A DNA stretch of 54,799 nucleotides from positions 1 to 54,799 of the forward strand of contig NZ_SGIM01000016.1 of NCBI RefSeq assembly GCF_004208515.1, read 5' to 3'. The notes below the pieces were generated by a model. It made no database searches. It was not told the DNA's origin and saw only the letters and a list, made by a program, of their open reading frames with translations. Position 1 is the first letter of the stretch, and each line of letters starts with the position of its first letter. Source of the DNA: Acinetobacter halotolerans. GTDB taxonomy: Bacteria > Pseudomonadota > Gammaproteobacteria > Pseudomonadales > Moraxellaceae. Positions 54,651 to 54,799 of the stretch are shown piece after piece. Both the position numbers and the translations under genes were made by a program.

Positions 54651-54753
54651 ATTGTTCTTTAAACTTACTGACGATATTTAGAGGTTGTGAACAATGATTT
54701 TTATTGTCTGTATCAATGAATAGTCGCTAGAACATAAAGCTGCAATAAAATGA

Positions 54754-54766
54754 GACAAAATTTGTC
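54754..54766. promoter_or_regulatory. Short palindrome at the right edge
   Basis: GACAAAATTTGTC, 6-bp arms around one base, followed by a partial copy (TAGACAAAA). It may be an operator for a gene beyond the window. Confidence 0.25.
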
Positions 54767-54799
54767 ACAAATAGACAAAACCGTCTGAGCATATGGTTA

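Overview
The window looks like chromosomal DNA of an Acinetobacter species (Gammaproteobacteria, Moraxellaceae). It is AT-rich, and its gene content fits that genus: an exported lipase with its foldase, a large TamA/TamB pair, Coq7, an LpoP-type TPR lipoprotein behind the PBP1B gene, MetR, AcnB and NadK-YeaC. Species cannot be fixed from sequence alone. All assignments come from reading motifs and lengths; no database search was run.

Layout. 1-5.5 kb: an edge-truncated formylglycine-generating-enzyme-like lipoprotein, trmB, an ExeM/NucH-type extracellular nuclease, a glutathione S-transferase and a glycine-zipper protein. 5.9-7.8 kb: prfA-prmC. 7.8-15.7 kb: a block that looks accessory (PaiB-like flavoprotein, two AraC regulators, an SDR dehydrogenase, an exported Fe/Mn superoxide dismutase behind a Fur box, lipA and its foldase, a secreted PDZ protein). 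15.8-15.9 kb: a minimal type I-F-like CRISPR locus with two 28-nt repeats around exactly one 32-nt spacer and no cas genes in the window. 16.2-19.7 kb: moeB, an ABC1/UbiB kinase, folB, a divergent folK-like gene and a DUF2799 lipoprotein. 19.7-29.1 kb: coq7 and an LplT-like MFS transporter facing away from tamA-tamB. 29.3-33.5 kb: a small lipoprotein, acnB and an unrecognised membrane protein. 33.5-39.3 kb: transporters (DASS, Kv-type channel, LysE, AraJ-like MFS) and an exported DUF4198 protein behind a Fur-like site. 39.4-45.3 kb: queH, metR, a DUF441 protein, an Rrf2 regulator divergent from a thioredoxin-reductase-like flavoprotein across two matching operators, a heme-oxygenase-like diiron oxidase candidate and a TetR regulator. 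45.4-54.6 kb: fpr, trmO, a GspE/PilB-family ATPase, the small unlisted gene hemP behind a strong Fur box, a Nudix/ThiE-like fusion, lpoP-mrcB, nadK and a YeaC-like gene.

How parts work together. Three genes (exported SOD, DUF4198 protein, hemP) carry Fur-box-like sites and would form an iron-limitation response. LipA, its foldase and the GspE-type ATPase point to type II secretion. TamAB, the LplT-like transporter, PBP1B and its lipoprotein partner serve the envelope. Most intergenic gaps between convergent or tandem genes carry clear hairpin terminators, listed individually.

Best candidates for something new: the cas-less single-spacer CRISPR locus with a possible decayed repeat 25 kb away; the paired Rrf2 operators with their flavoprotein; the diiron-oxidase-like gene; and the secreted PDZ protein next to the CRISPR locus.
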